Below are positions 1 through 7,629 of a stretch of 64,000 nt of DNA, piece by piece. Source of the stretch: an uncultured Spirochaetales bacterium (GTDB lineage Bacteria; Spirochaetota; Spirochaetia; Sphaerochaetales; Sphaerochaetaceae); assembly GCA_902773355.1 (NCBI GenBank), contig CACYEI010000068.1, positions 1 through 64,000 of the forward strand. The letters are read 5' to 3'. The position numbers and the translations under genes were made by a program. The notes under the pieces were generated by a model. The model worked only from the letters and a program-made list of their open reading frames with translations. It ran no database searches and was not told the origin of the DNA. How positions within the stretch are numbered: the first letter of the stretch is position 1; every line of letters begins with the position of its first letter.

Positions 1-2
1 AA

Positions 3-84
3 TGGAGAGAGAAGGATTCGGACCTTCGAAGGCTGAGCCAACAGATTTACAGTCTGCCCCCTTTGACCGCTCGGGAACCTCTCC
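3..84 (-). tRNA. tRNA-Tyr (GUA)
   Basis: Read on the minus strand this folds as a class II tRNA with a long variable arm. The 7-bp acceptor stem GGAGAGG/TCTCTCC has one G-T pair. The anticodon stem GCAGA/TCTGT encloses the loop CTGTAAA, giving anticodon GTA. The T arm is GAAGG-TCCGAAT-CCTTC. The discriminator base is A and the CCA end is not encoded. It lies 20 bases downstream of tRNA-Thr and is probably co-transcribed with it. Confidence 0.95.
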
Positions 85-104
85 ATATCTATAAATTAAA
101 ACTA

Positions 105-178
105 AGCCACCTGTCCGATTCGAACGGACGACCCCGAGATTACAAGTCACGTGCTCTGGCCAGCTGAGCTAAGGTGGC
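105..178 (-). tRNA. tRNA-Thr (UGU)
   Basis: The minus strand folds into a standard cloverleaf. The acceptor stem is GCCACCT/AGGTGGC with discriminator T. The D stem is GCTC/GAGC, the anticodon loop CTTGTAA gives anticodon TGT, and the T arm is GTCCG-TTCGAAT-CGGAC. The anticodon stem CGTGA/TCTCG contains one T-T mismatch in the middle (29:41). CCA is not encoded. It is the promoter-proximal gene of the Thr-Tyr pair. Confidence 0.95.
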
Positions 179-198
179 AATACTTTAATTTCTCTGAT

Positions 199-227
199 AA
201 GATATATTAGATTAAAATTTTAAGCAA
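199..227 (-). promoter_or_regulatory. Candidate sigma-70 promoter for tRNA-Thr/tRNA-Tyr
   Basis: On the minus strand TTGCTT (222-227) is separated by 17 bases from TATCTT (199-204), which lies 20 bases before the 5' end of tRNA-Thr. The same -10 hexamer occurs in the promoter assigned to rpmF. This is a consensus match only. Confidence 0.4.
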
Positions 228-245
228 GTATTAGGAGAAGCTTTT

Positions 246-1460
246 ATGAAAAATTTACCATTAAAACCAGCAGATATTCTTATTCCTGATAATATTGATT
301 TAAATAAATGGGCCGTAGTTGCTTGTGACCAGTTTACTTCTGAAAAAGATTATTGGGAAAAAGTAGAAGAATATGTTAAAAATTATCCATCAACATTTAA
401 TATTATTTTTCCAGAGTGCTATCTTGGTGATAATAATTCTGAAAGAATTCAGAGAATTAATAAGTATATGTCTGATTATTTCAATAATAATCTATTTAGA
501 AAATATGAAGACTGCTTTATTTTTGTTAAAAGAAAAATTAATAACAAAATTAGATATGGATTAATGGTTACATTGGATCTGGAAGAATATGAACCATTTA
601 GTAATTCTTCTATAATTAGACCAACTGAGGGAACCATTTCCAGCAGAATACCACCTAGAAAGCAAATAAGAGAAAATGCTTTATTGGAATGTCCTCATAT
701 TATGGTTTTAATATCAGATAAAAATAATAATATTTTTGGTACTTTAAAAAATATAGATGATTCTAAAAAAATCTATCAGACAGATTTAATGTTTAATGGT
801 GGTGAAGTTAGTGGCTATTTGGTTGATGGAGAATTGAAAAATACTGTTATTGATTATTTCTCTAAATTAGATCCTTTTATTTTTGCAGTTGGTGATGGGA
901 ATCATAGTTTAGCTACTGCTAAGGCATGTTATGAAGATTTAAAAAAACAAGGTAATACGGAAAAATTAAAAAACACACGTTATTGTTTAGTTGAAATTGA
1001 AAATATTTTTGATGACGCTGTAGTCTTTTCTCCAATTCATAGGTTAGTCTTTGATACTGATATTAATCTTTTTAATTCATATTTAAGTGATTTTAGTTTA
1101 AAAATAAGTGAAATTGGTACACCCGAATTTTCTAAATCCAGTAAATCTTTTATTGTGATTAAGGATGGAAAATATTATTTATATGAATATGAAAATGATG
1201 GTTTGACTGTAGCTACAGTTGATATAGCAATTGATAAGTTAGTGAAAGAAGGGCACAAAATTGATTATATTCATGAACCATCAGTTTTAAAAAATTTAAC
1301 AGATAACACCGGTAATTTTGGAGTTATTCTTCCCAATATTAATAAAGATAATTTCTTTACTGATATTATTAATTACGGCACATATCCTAGAAAAACATTT
1401 TCAATAGGGCATCCTGAAGAAAAAAGATATTATTTAGAATGTAGATATATTGGGATATAA
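246..1460 (+). CDS. DUF1015 family protein
   Basis: This 404-residue soluble protein has the hallmarks of the DUF1015 family. The N-terminal block around residues 8-40 contains KPADILIP and WAVVACDQFTSE, and the central block near residue 217 contains AVGDGNHSLATAK. The family is found in spirochaetes, clostridia and Thermotoga and its biochemical role is unknown; in some clostridia it lies near serine biosynthesis genes, but no such neighbour is present here. The start is supported by AGGAG eight bases before the ATG. The gene stands alone, divergent from the tRNA pair and converging on the helicase gene, whose stop lies 6 bases away. No signal peptide or membrane segment is seen. Confidence 0.85.
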   Translation: MKNLPLKPADILIPDNIDLNKWAVVACDQFTSEKDYWEKVEEYVKNYPSTFNIIFPECYLGDNNSERIQRINKYMSDYFNNNLFRKYEDCFIFVKRKINNKIRYGLMVTLDLEEYEPFSNSSIIRPTEGTISSRIPPRKQIRENALLECPHIMVLISDKNNNIFGTLKNIDDSKKIYQTDLMFNGGEVSGYLVDGELKNTVIDYFSKLDPFIFAVGDGNHSLATAKACYEDLKKQGNTEKLKNTRYCLVEIENIFDDAVVFSPIHRLVFDTDINLFNSYLSDFSLKISEIGTPEFSKSSKSFIVIKDGKYYLYEYENDGLTVATVDIAIDKLVKEGHKIDYIHEPSVLKNLTDNTGNFGVILPNINKDNFFTDIINYGTYPRKTFSIGHPEEKRYYLECRYIGI

Positions 1461-1466
1461 GAAAGA

Positions 1467-3434
1467 TTAAAATAAGAATGATTTAATTTTTTCAGGAATT
1501 TTTTCTATACTGCATTTTATTATTTCTGGATAATCAATTCCCTTTATTGAATTTATAAAAAGACTTCCATATGAGTGATTTTCAGGAATTATGCTGTTAT
1601 CTAATACTGTAATAACTCCTCTATCTTTACTGTTTCTTATAAGCCTGCCTACGCCTTGTTTGAATTTAATCACTGCATAAGGTAGGCTGTAATTAGTAAA
1701 AAAATGTTCTGTTATTTTTTCTCTGGCTAAATACATAGGATCTTTAACATACGGAAAAGGTAATTTATAAATTATTACCTGTCTTAAACTGTTTCCAGGT
1801 ACATCTATACCTTCCCAAAAACTATCTAAACCAAATAAAACGCTGTTTATATCCCTTTTAAAAATTGAAAGTAACTCTTCATTTGAATAATTATTTTGGC
1901 CCTGACAATAACTGTTAATATTATGGCTGATTAAGAGGTTATATATTTCAGTAAATACATGATTCATAACTGTCTTATTGGTAAAAAGGACTAAACAACC
2001 CCCATTACTTGCCTTAATGATTTCTGTCAAATCATAAACAGAAATACTATTATTTTTGTTTGTATTAGTTGAAATTATTATTTTCATGTTTTTGCTCAAT
2101 ACGTATGGTGATGGATAGCTTAGACATTTAATATCATCTTCATTTAAACCAGAAAGATTTTTAAAAAAAGAAAAGTCATTATTATTGTGACTTAAAGTTG
2201 CACTGGTCATTATCACAGATTTTAACTTATTAAAGAAATTGTATTTGAGAAATTCAGATACATATATTGGGGAAATTTTAATTAATATTCCATTTGATTT
2301 TTGTAAATAATAAACGTTTTGTTCATTTCTTTCATAAAAAAATAATTTGAATATCCTTATGATATTAAGTAAATGTATCTGAAAAGCACTTATATCCATT
2401 AAATCTGATTCAGTACTTTCATTGATTGTTATTTTTTTAGTTATATCTGTATAGAAATTGTTTAGCTTATTAGCTCTTAAAATTAAATTATCTACTTCTT
2501 TTACTATACTATCATTAAAGGCATAATCTTTATCTATTATTAAAACAGAGTCATCTAAGTTATTTTGTTTTTGATTTAAAAAAAGTAAAGTTAAATAAGA
2601 ACTTAATCTAGTAAAGCTATCATTAAATTTTGAAAATAAAACAAAGAAATCATCTGGAAAACTTTTTTTATATAATTTAATCAGTTTTGAATTAACAGAA
2701 TTCATTGAATTTAATTTGTTTGCATTAGAAAATTCTAGTTCATACAGTTTAAAGTTTATTTCTTCAGAAATACAGCTGGTAGCACTTAAATCTATTTTGT
2801 GCGCTTCATCAATAATTAAATACCTGAAAGAAGGTAGAACACAGGGGTATGAGTAATCTGATTTATCATTAAACCTAGCCTGACAGTCTGAGAATAATAA
2901 ATGATGATTACAGATAATTATTTTTGAGTTCATATATATTTCACGGTTTGTAACATAATCACATTCTTTTAGATATTTACATTTTTTGTTAAGACAATAT
3001 TCAGATTCAGAATGGAAGATTTTTTCCCCTCCTCCTTGTTCATTTGTTCTTCTTTTACATATATAATTATTTCTTCCTAATGCAATATGATAAGGTATAT
3101 CTTCTTTAAGATAATCTAATATATTTTGTAAATCCTTATCATATAATTGTGATTGAAGATTCTTTGTTTCTGTACTGATAACTACTACTTGATTAGTATA
3201 TTTAATAAATATAATTACTGGTACTAAATAGGCATAACTTTTTCCTATTCCTGTTCCTGCTTCTATAATTAGTTTTTCATTGTTTACTAAACTTTTGAAG
3301 ACATTTATAGCCATTTTTAATTGGCTTTCTCTGAATTCATAATCATCTCTTAATTTTGCTAAAGTTCCACTATCTGAAAAAAAATTGTTTATTTCTTCTA
3401 TAGCTGTTTCCAAAAAATCATGCATTTTCTTCAA
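1467..3434 (-). CDS. dinG: DinG/XPD-like iron-sulfur superfamily 2 DNA helicase
   Basis: The 655-residue protein is an ATP-dependent 5'-3' DNA helicase of the DinG/YoaA/XPD type, expected to act in repair or at blocked forks. Walker A is at residues 58-66 (IEAGTGIGK) and the DEAH box at 209-212. Between them C126, C147, C152 and C158 form the expected 4Fe-4S site. CNHHLL near 175 and QGVGRLIR at 593-600 (motif VI) are typical of the family. No exonuclease domain is fused. The start overlaps the end of the response-regulator gene by 17 bases, so it is probably the last gene of the cvpA-holB-kinase-regulator operon. The gene symbol is a family assignment; YoaA-type function is equally possible. 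Confidence 0.85.
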   Translation of the reverse strand: MKKMHDFLETAIEEINNFFSDSGTLAKLRDDYEFRESQLKMAINVFKSLVNNEKLIIEAGTGIGKSYAYLVPVIIFIKYTNQVVVISTETKNLQSQLYDKDLQNILDYLKEDIPYHIALGRNNYICKRRTNEQGGGEKIFHSESEYCLNKKCKYLKECDYVTNREIYMNSKIIICNHHLLFSDCQARFNDKSDYSYPCVLPSFRYLIIDEAHKIDLSATSCISEEINFKLYELEFSNANKLNSMNSVNSKLIKLYKKSFPDDFFVLFSKFNDSFTRLSSYLTLLFLNQKQNNLDDSVLIIDKDYAFNDSIVKEVDNLILRANKLNNFYTDITKKITINESTESDLMDISAFQIHLLNIIRIFKLFFYERNEQNVYYLQKSNGILIKISPIYVSEFLKYNFFNKLKSVIMTSATLSHNNNDFSFFKNLSGLNEDDIKCLSYPSPYVLSKNMKIIISTNTNKNNSISVYDLTEIIKASNGGCLVLFTNKTVMNHVFTEIYNLLISHNINSYCQGQNNYSNEELLSIFKRDINSVLFGLDSFWEGIDVPGNSLRQVIIYKLPFPYVKDPMYLAREKITEHFFTNYSLPYAVIKFKQGVGRLIRNSKDRGVITVLDNSIIPENHSYGSLFINSIKGIDYPEIIKCSIEKIPEKIKSFLF

Positions 3435-4773
3435 TTAGTTTTTTTGCAAGTGTTTTTCTTCCAATTTGTAAAATATCAGCTGCTTTACTTTTATTTCCGC
3501 CACAAAATGATAAAGTATGTCTTATTATTTGTTTCTCTGCATTTTCCAGTGTTGTTCCAATTGGAATTACAATACCTTCTTTTTTTTCTAAGTTTTGCAT
3601 ATAAGACGGTAAATCTGAAATATCAATAACATTCTTTCTACACATTATTACTGAACTTTCTATACAGTTTCTAAGCTCTCTTACATTTCCAGGCCAATTA
3701 TAAAGTCCTATAGCCTGTTTGGCTTTTTCAGTAAAACCATTAATTTTTTTATTGTTTTCTTTACAAAATTCATCCAAAAAGTGATTACTTAGTAAAGGTA
3801 TGTCTTCACGCCGTTCTCTAAGAGGTGGTACTGTAAGTTTGACTACGTTTAATCTGTAGTATAGGTCTTCTCTGAAATTTCCATTTTTTATTTCTTCTTC
3901 AAGATTTTTATTTGTTGCAGTAATAAGTCTTACATCTGTTTTAATTGTTTTTTCACCACCAACTTTTTCAAATTCATGTTCTTGTAATACTCTTAAAAGC
4001 TTTATTTGAGTGCTTTTATCTATTTCTCCAATTTCATCCAGAAAAATTGTACCTGTATCTGCTTGCTCAAATCTTCCTTTTTTATCTGAAATAGCCCCAG
4101 TAAATGAGCCTTTAACATGACCAAACAGCTCACTTTCAAGTAAATTTGTGTTTAAAGCAGCACAGTGAACTTTAATGAAGGGTTTATTTGCTCTATCTGA
4201 AAAATCTACTATGCTCTGAGCTACAAGTTCCTTCCCTACACCACTTTCACCAAAAATTAAAACAGAAGCTTTAGATGGTGCAATTTGAACTATTGTTTCT
4301 AATAGTTTTTCCATTTCAGCACTCTGCCCTATTATTTTTTTCAAACCTGATTTTTTTTGTATCTTTTCTATCTGTTTTTTTAATTCAATGTTTTGATTTT
4401 TAATTTCATTATCATGAAGAGTTTTATGTATTAGTACATTCAGATATGATAAATTAACAGGTTTTGTTAAAAGATCTACGGCACCATTTTGCATAGATTT
4501 AACAGCTTCTTCTATTGTTCCGTGTCCTGTTAGCATAATTACTGGAACAGTAGGATAAGATGAACTAATTTTTTTTAATAATTCATTTCCATCCATTTTA
4601 GGCATTCTTATATCTGTTAATACTAAATCTATTGGCTGTTTATTAATTATTTCCCATGCATTAATCCCATCTTCTGCTGTAAGTGTATTAAAACCTTCAA
4701 GTTTTAATGCGGTAGATAAACCGTTTCTTATATTTATTTCATCATCAACAATTAAAATTGTACTCTTATTCAT
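3418..4773 (-). CDS. NtrC/AtoC-type sigma-54-dependent response regulator
   Basis: This 451-residue regulator has three domains. The receiver domain spans residues 1-120, with acidic pocket D10/D11, phosphoacceptor D54 and K104. The AAA+ sigma-54 activator domain spans about 147-375, with Walker A GESGVGKE at 175-182, the sigma-54-contact loop GSFTGA at 222-227 and the NWPGNVRELRN block. A Fis-type helix-turn-helix lies at the C-terminus. It should drive open-complex formation by RpoN polymerase when phosphorylated by the upstream kinase. The gene starts directly after the kinase stop codon, with no gap. The same regulator-kinase-holB-cvpA order is familiar from treponemes. Target promoters are not evident in the window. 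Confidence 0.9.
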   Translation of the reverse strand: MNKSTILIVDDEINIRNGLSTALKLEGFNTLTAEDGINAWEIINKQPIDLVLTDIRMPKMDGNELLKKISSSYPTVPVIMLTGHGTIEEAVKSMQNGAVDLLTKPVNLSYLNVLIHKTLHDNEIKNQNIELKKQIEKIQKKSGLKKIIGQSAEMEKLLETIVQIAPSKASVLIFGESGVGKELVAQSIVDFSDRANKPFIKVHCAALNTNLLESELFGHVKGSFTGAISDKKGRFEQADTGTIFLDEIGEIDKSTQIKLLRVLQEHEFEKVGGEKTIKTDVRLITATNKNLEEEIKNGNFREDLYYRLNVVKLTVPPLRERREDIPLLSNHFLDEFCKENNKKINGFTEKAKQAIGLYNWPGNVRELRNCIESSVIMCRKNVIDISDLPSYMQNLEKKEGIVIPIGTTLENAEKQIIRHTLSFCGGNKSKAADILQIGRKTLAKKLIEENA

Positions 4774-5943
4774 TTAATCTCCTATCCTAAAACGTTCACT
4801 ACTTGGTACAGGTAATTTTAAAATAAATGTTGAACCTTCGTTATAAGTTGAATTTACTGTTATTTCACCATTATGTTCCTTCATTATTTTTAGAATTGTG
4901 GTTAGCCCTAACCCCGTTCCTGTATCCTTGGTTGTATAATACGGTTCAAAAATATGCTTTTGTTGTTCTTCTGTCATACCTATTCCATTATCATTAACTT
5001 CAATCTTAATATAGTTTCCGTCTGTATGGGCTCTTATTATAATATTTTTGCTTTCTCTTTTAGTGTTATTGAACGCTTGAATAGAATTTCTGATTAAATT
5101 TAATAAACACTGTTCTATCATAGATGAATCTATAAAAGCTTTTGGAAGTGAATTTGAAATATCAAGTTTAAGGCTTATGTTATTAATATCAGATTCAGCT
5201 TTGACTATCTTATAAGTTTTTTCAAGCGTTTCTTTTAAATCAGCTAATTTCATGTTTGGATTAAGTGGTCTGACAGCAAAAAGAAAATCTACTGCAATTT
5301 TATTTAATCTCTCTATTTCATCTGAAATAACATTTATACTTTGTTGGGCATCTTCTTTGGAAATAAAACCATTTTTATCTATATATTTCTGTAATAATTG
5401 AATATATATGGATATAGATGCTAAAGGGTTTTTTATCTCATGCGCAACTCCTGCTGCCATGGTAGTCATGGCTGCCAAACTTTCATTTTTTTTGAATTGT
5501 TCTTCCAGTTCTTTCAAAAAAGTAATATCTCTTATGGAAAATAAAAATGTATCATTTGAAAAATATTTTAAACTATCAATTCTTATTATTGTATTTATTT
5601 CTTTTTTATTTCTACTATAAACAATATTAAGCCCTTCTTCTTTGGATTTTATAGTTTCTTTTAAAAAATTAATTATTTCCTGAGATTTAAAAAAAAGAGA
5701 TATGTTATATTTTTCATCAGAATTGAAAATTAAACTTTTATTTTTTTCTGCAAGAATTGAAAAGCTTTTATTAAAATATAAAACATCTAGTACAGGATTC
5801 AAAATAAAAAGTCCTTGATCTATACTATCTAATACTTCTGCTTGAACTTTTAGCTGTTGATTTTGTAAATCAAATATTGTAAGAATTTGCTGATTTGATA
5901 GTTTATCTAACTTTTTTTTTGCTTTTTCAACAAATCTGTTCAT
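4774..5943 (-). CDS. NtrB/AtoS-type sensor histidine kinase
   Basis: The 389-residue kinase has a PAS-like sensor region at about residues 35-150, then the dimerisation/phosphotransfer helix with VAHEIKNP, in which H168 is the phosphorylated histidine. The HATPase domain follows, with N box (LLNLIRNSIQAF), G1 (DNGIGM) and G2 (TGTGLGL). There is no signal peptide or transmembrane segment, so it senses a cytoplasmic cue. It is the cognate partner of the sigma-54 activator immediately downstream and overlaps holB upstream by 4 bases. The signal cannot be deduced from sequence. Confidence 0.9.
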   Translation of the reverse strand: MNRFVEKAKKKLDKLSNQQILTIFDLQNQQLKVQAEVLDSIDQGLFILNPVLDVLYFNKSFSILAEKNKSLIFNSDEKYNISLFFKSQEIINFLKETIKSKEEGLNIVYSRNKKEINTIIRIDSLKYFSNDTFLFSIRDITFLKELEEQFKKNESLAAMTTMAAGVAHEIKNPLASISIYIQLLQKYIDKNGFISKEDAQQSINVISDEIERLNKIAVDFLFAVRPLNPNMKLADLKETLEKTYKIVKAESDINNISLKLDISNSLPKAFIDSSMIEQCLLNLIRNSIQAFNNTKRESKNIIIRAHTDGNYIKIEVNDNGIGMTEEQQKHIFEPYYTTKDTGTGLGLTTILKIMKEHNGEITVNSTYNEGSTFILKLPVPSSERFRIGD

Positions 5944-7049
5944 TTTATTACCTTAAGTACTTCCTTAATTTTAAACGTAATATAATCATAAGTCATTCTG
6001 CTTGTTTGATTGAAAATATTTGAATTTTTTATTTGTTTTTTTATATTTTTCAACAGATAATCAGTTTTTCTTAAATTGATATAGTTGTTTAAATATTTAT
6101 CAACTATATTTGCATATAGTAAGTTGTAAAAATAAGGCCATGTGTTATTTTTTTCCAGTTCACTTATTAGTCTTATTTCATCATATGGTAAGTCATTAAT
6201 TATTAAATCAGATGATTCCTTTAATAGTTTTATATTACAACCTGAAAGGAACATGAATAATTCATCCATACTTGAAAATTCGGTTAAATTTATAGACCAC
6301 GTTTTTAATAGATTATTTTTATTTTCTTCTGTCCAGGCGGGGAAATGGAAACATCTGAGTCTACTTAAGATAGTAGGAAGTATGGCTCTCTTATTTTGTG
6401 AAATAATAATGATATGTAATGATTCAGGAGGCTCTTCTAGTAGTTTTAAAAGAGCATTGTTTGCTGAATCGTTTGAATTTTCTATACCTTCTATAATAAC
6501 TGTTTTTTGTGAATTAACATTATCTGTTTCTTTAGCCCACATTTTTATCATTCGGACATGATTAATATTTAAACTTGTATCTCCTAATGAACCTTCTTTA
6601 ATTAATGTGGTTAAACAATCGGATATTTTTTCTATATTTGAATCCAGTTCATTTTTGTTTTTTATGTCTAAATTATGCAGTAATTCATTAATTTCAAATG
6701 CAATATTGAATTTTTTTTTATCAGCTCCTGGTAGTTCAAGTAAAGCCCCATTATATTGTTTTAAATAGCATAACACAGAATTTTTAAATAAATTTAGAGA
6801 AGTTTCATCTTTGTTTTTTTTTAAAAGAGCCAAACTACCTAGTAAGCGGAATCTATGTGCTCTATTAGATATTATGATAGTATTAGACATGTTGGCATTA
6901 AAATACTGGCTTATGCAGTTGGCAGCAAACATTTTTGAAGAATAAGGTGGCCCTTCAAACAGTACAGTATTTGGAAATAAGTTTTCTTTTATCAGATTAT
7001 AGAATTTATCAGCTAATTCATTTTGTGTTAATTCTAAACCGTAAAACAT
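5940..7049 (-). CDS. holB: DNA polymerase III delta-prime-like clamp-loader subunit
   Basis: This 369-residue protein matches the AAA+ clamp-loader family. The P-loop is degenerate (GPPYSSKM at 33-40, lacking the GxGKT core), as expected for the non-hydrolysing delta-prime subunit. The sensor region contains the typical NNALLKLLEEPPESLHII and ILSRLRC stretches. It should form part of the complex that loads the beta clamp. The family's zinc-binding cysteine cluster is not obvious. It overlaps cvpA upstream and the kinase gene downstream by one to four bases, so the operon is tightly coupled. A DnaX paralogue is less likely given the dead P-loop and short length. Confidence 0.8.
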   Translation of the reverse strand: MFYGLELTQNELADKFYNLIKENLFPNTVLFEGPPYSSKMFAANCISQYFNANMSNTIIISNRAHRFRLLGSLALLKKNKDETSLNLFKNSVLCYLKQYNGALLELPGADKKKFNIAFEINELLHNLDIKNKNELDSNIEKISDCLTTLIKEGSLGDTSLNINHVRMIKMWAKETDNVNSQKTVIIEGIENSNDSANNALLKLLEEPPESLHIIIISQNKRAILPTILSRLRCFHFPAWTEENKNNLLKTWSINLTEFSSMDELFMFLSGCNIKLLKESSDLIINDLPYDEIRLISELEKNNTWPYFYNLLYANIVDKYLNNYINLRKTDYLLKNIKKQIKNSNIFNQTSRMTYDYITFKIKEVLKVIK

Positions 7050-7543
7050 TAAAGCCCTTTTGTTATATTATTTACATAACCTGTAAATATAGAGAAAACT
7101 GGATTAATGATTTTGTTATAAACAAGACTGTCTGAAAATAAAGAATAAGAATTGAAAAAATTTTGTGTTGATAATAAAGTCAGAATAAAACCAATTATTA
7201 TAAAGGATTCAAAAATTCCAATAACAAAACCAAGTACGTGATCTAATATTTGTAAATTTGCTAATGTAAAAAATTTTTGAAAACTATGTCCTAATGTTTT
7301 TATAAGCAAAAACCCAGTTAAAAAAAGAATAAAGTAAGATAAAGCCGCAGCTAGCCATAAAGGTATTAATGTCTGTTTATGAATAAATGATGAAAACTCT
7401 TTAGTAAATATTAATGCAATAAAAAAACCACCAATATATCCAAAAATTTTTGATATTTCATCAAAAAAACCTCTTACTGCTACTAGAGAAGAAATAATGA
7501 GTGTTATTCCAATAAGGATGAAATCTATTAGCTGTAAATTCAT
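7049..7543 (-). CDS. cvpA: CvpA family membrane protein
   Basis: The 164-residue protein consists almost wholly of four hydrophobic segments at about residues 5-22, 30-48, 62-85 and 100-125. It opens with the CvpA-like pattern LQLIDFILIGI followed by RGFFDEISKIFGYIGGF. CvpA proteins lie in the inner membrane and have been linked to colicin V export and envelope-stress tolerance; their activity is not settled. It is the first gene of the cvpA-holB-kinase-regulator-helicase operon, shares one base with holB, and has a plausible promoter upstream. Confidence 0.8.
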   Translation of the reverse strand: MNLQLIDFILIGITLIISSLVAVRGFFDEISKIFGYIGGFFIALIFTKEFSSFIHKQTLIPLWLAAALSYFILFLTGFLLIKTLGHSFQKFFTLANLQILDHVLGFVIGIFESFIIIGFILTLLSTQNFFNSYSLFSDSLVYNKIINPVFSIFTGYVNNITKGL

Positions 7544-7563
7544 TTTTTATTCCAGTTCATATG

Positions 7564-7593
7564 AGTATATTTCTTTATCAATCACTTTGTCCA
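7564..7593 (-). promoter_or_regulatory. Candidate sigma-70 promoter for the cvpA operon
   Basis: On the minus strand TGGACA (7588-7593) and TATACT (7564-7569) are separated by 18 bases. The predicted start lies about 13 bases upstream of the cvpA ATG, leaving room for the GGAA ribosome-binding sequence. Consensus match only. Confidence 0.4.
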
Positions 7594-7594
7594 C

Positions 7595-7623
7595 TGGTTA
7601 TTTATTCAAGCATTTTATATAAT
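7595..7623 (+). promoter_or_regulatory. Candidate secA promoter placed for a leaderless mRNA
   Basis: A perfect TATAAT (7618-7623) ends six bases before the secA ATG at 7630, so the expected transcription start falls on or next to the start codon. The 17-base-spaced -35 position (7595-7600, TGGTTA) is weak. No Shine-Dalgarno sequence precedes the ATG. Confidence 0.45.
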
Positions 7624-7629
7624 TAGAAT

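Noticed and set aside
5940-7049. holB P-loop damage as a sign of a pseudogene
   Set aside because: Delta-prime subunits normally have a degenerate Walker A; the rest of the frame is intact.
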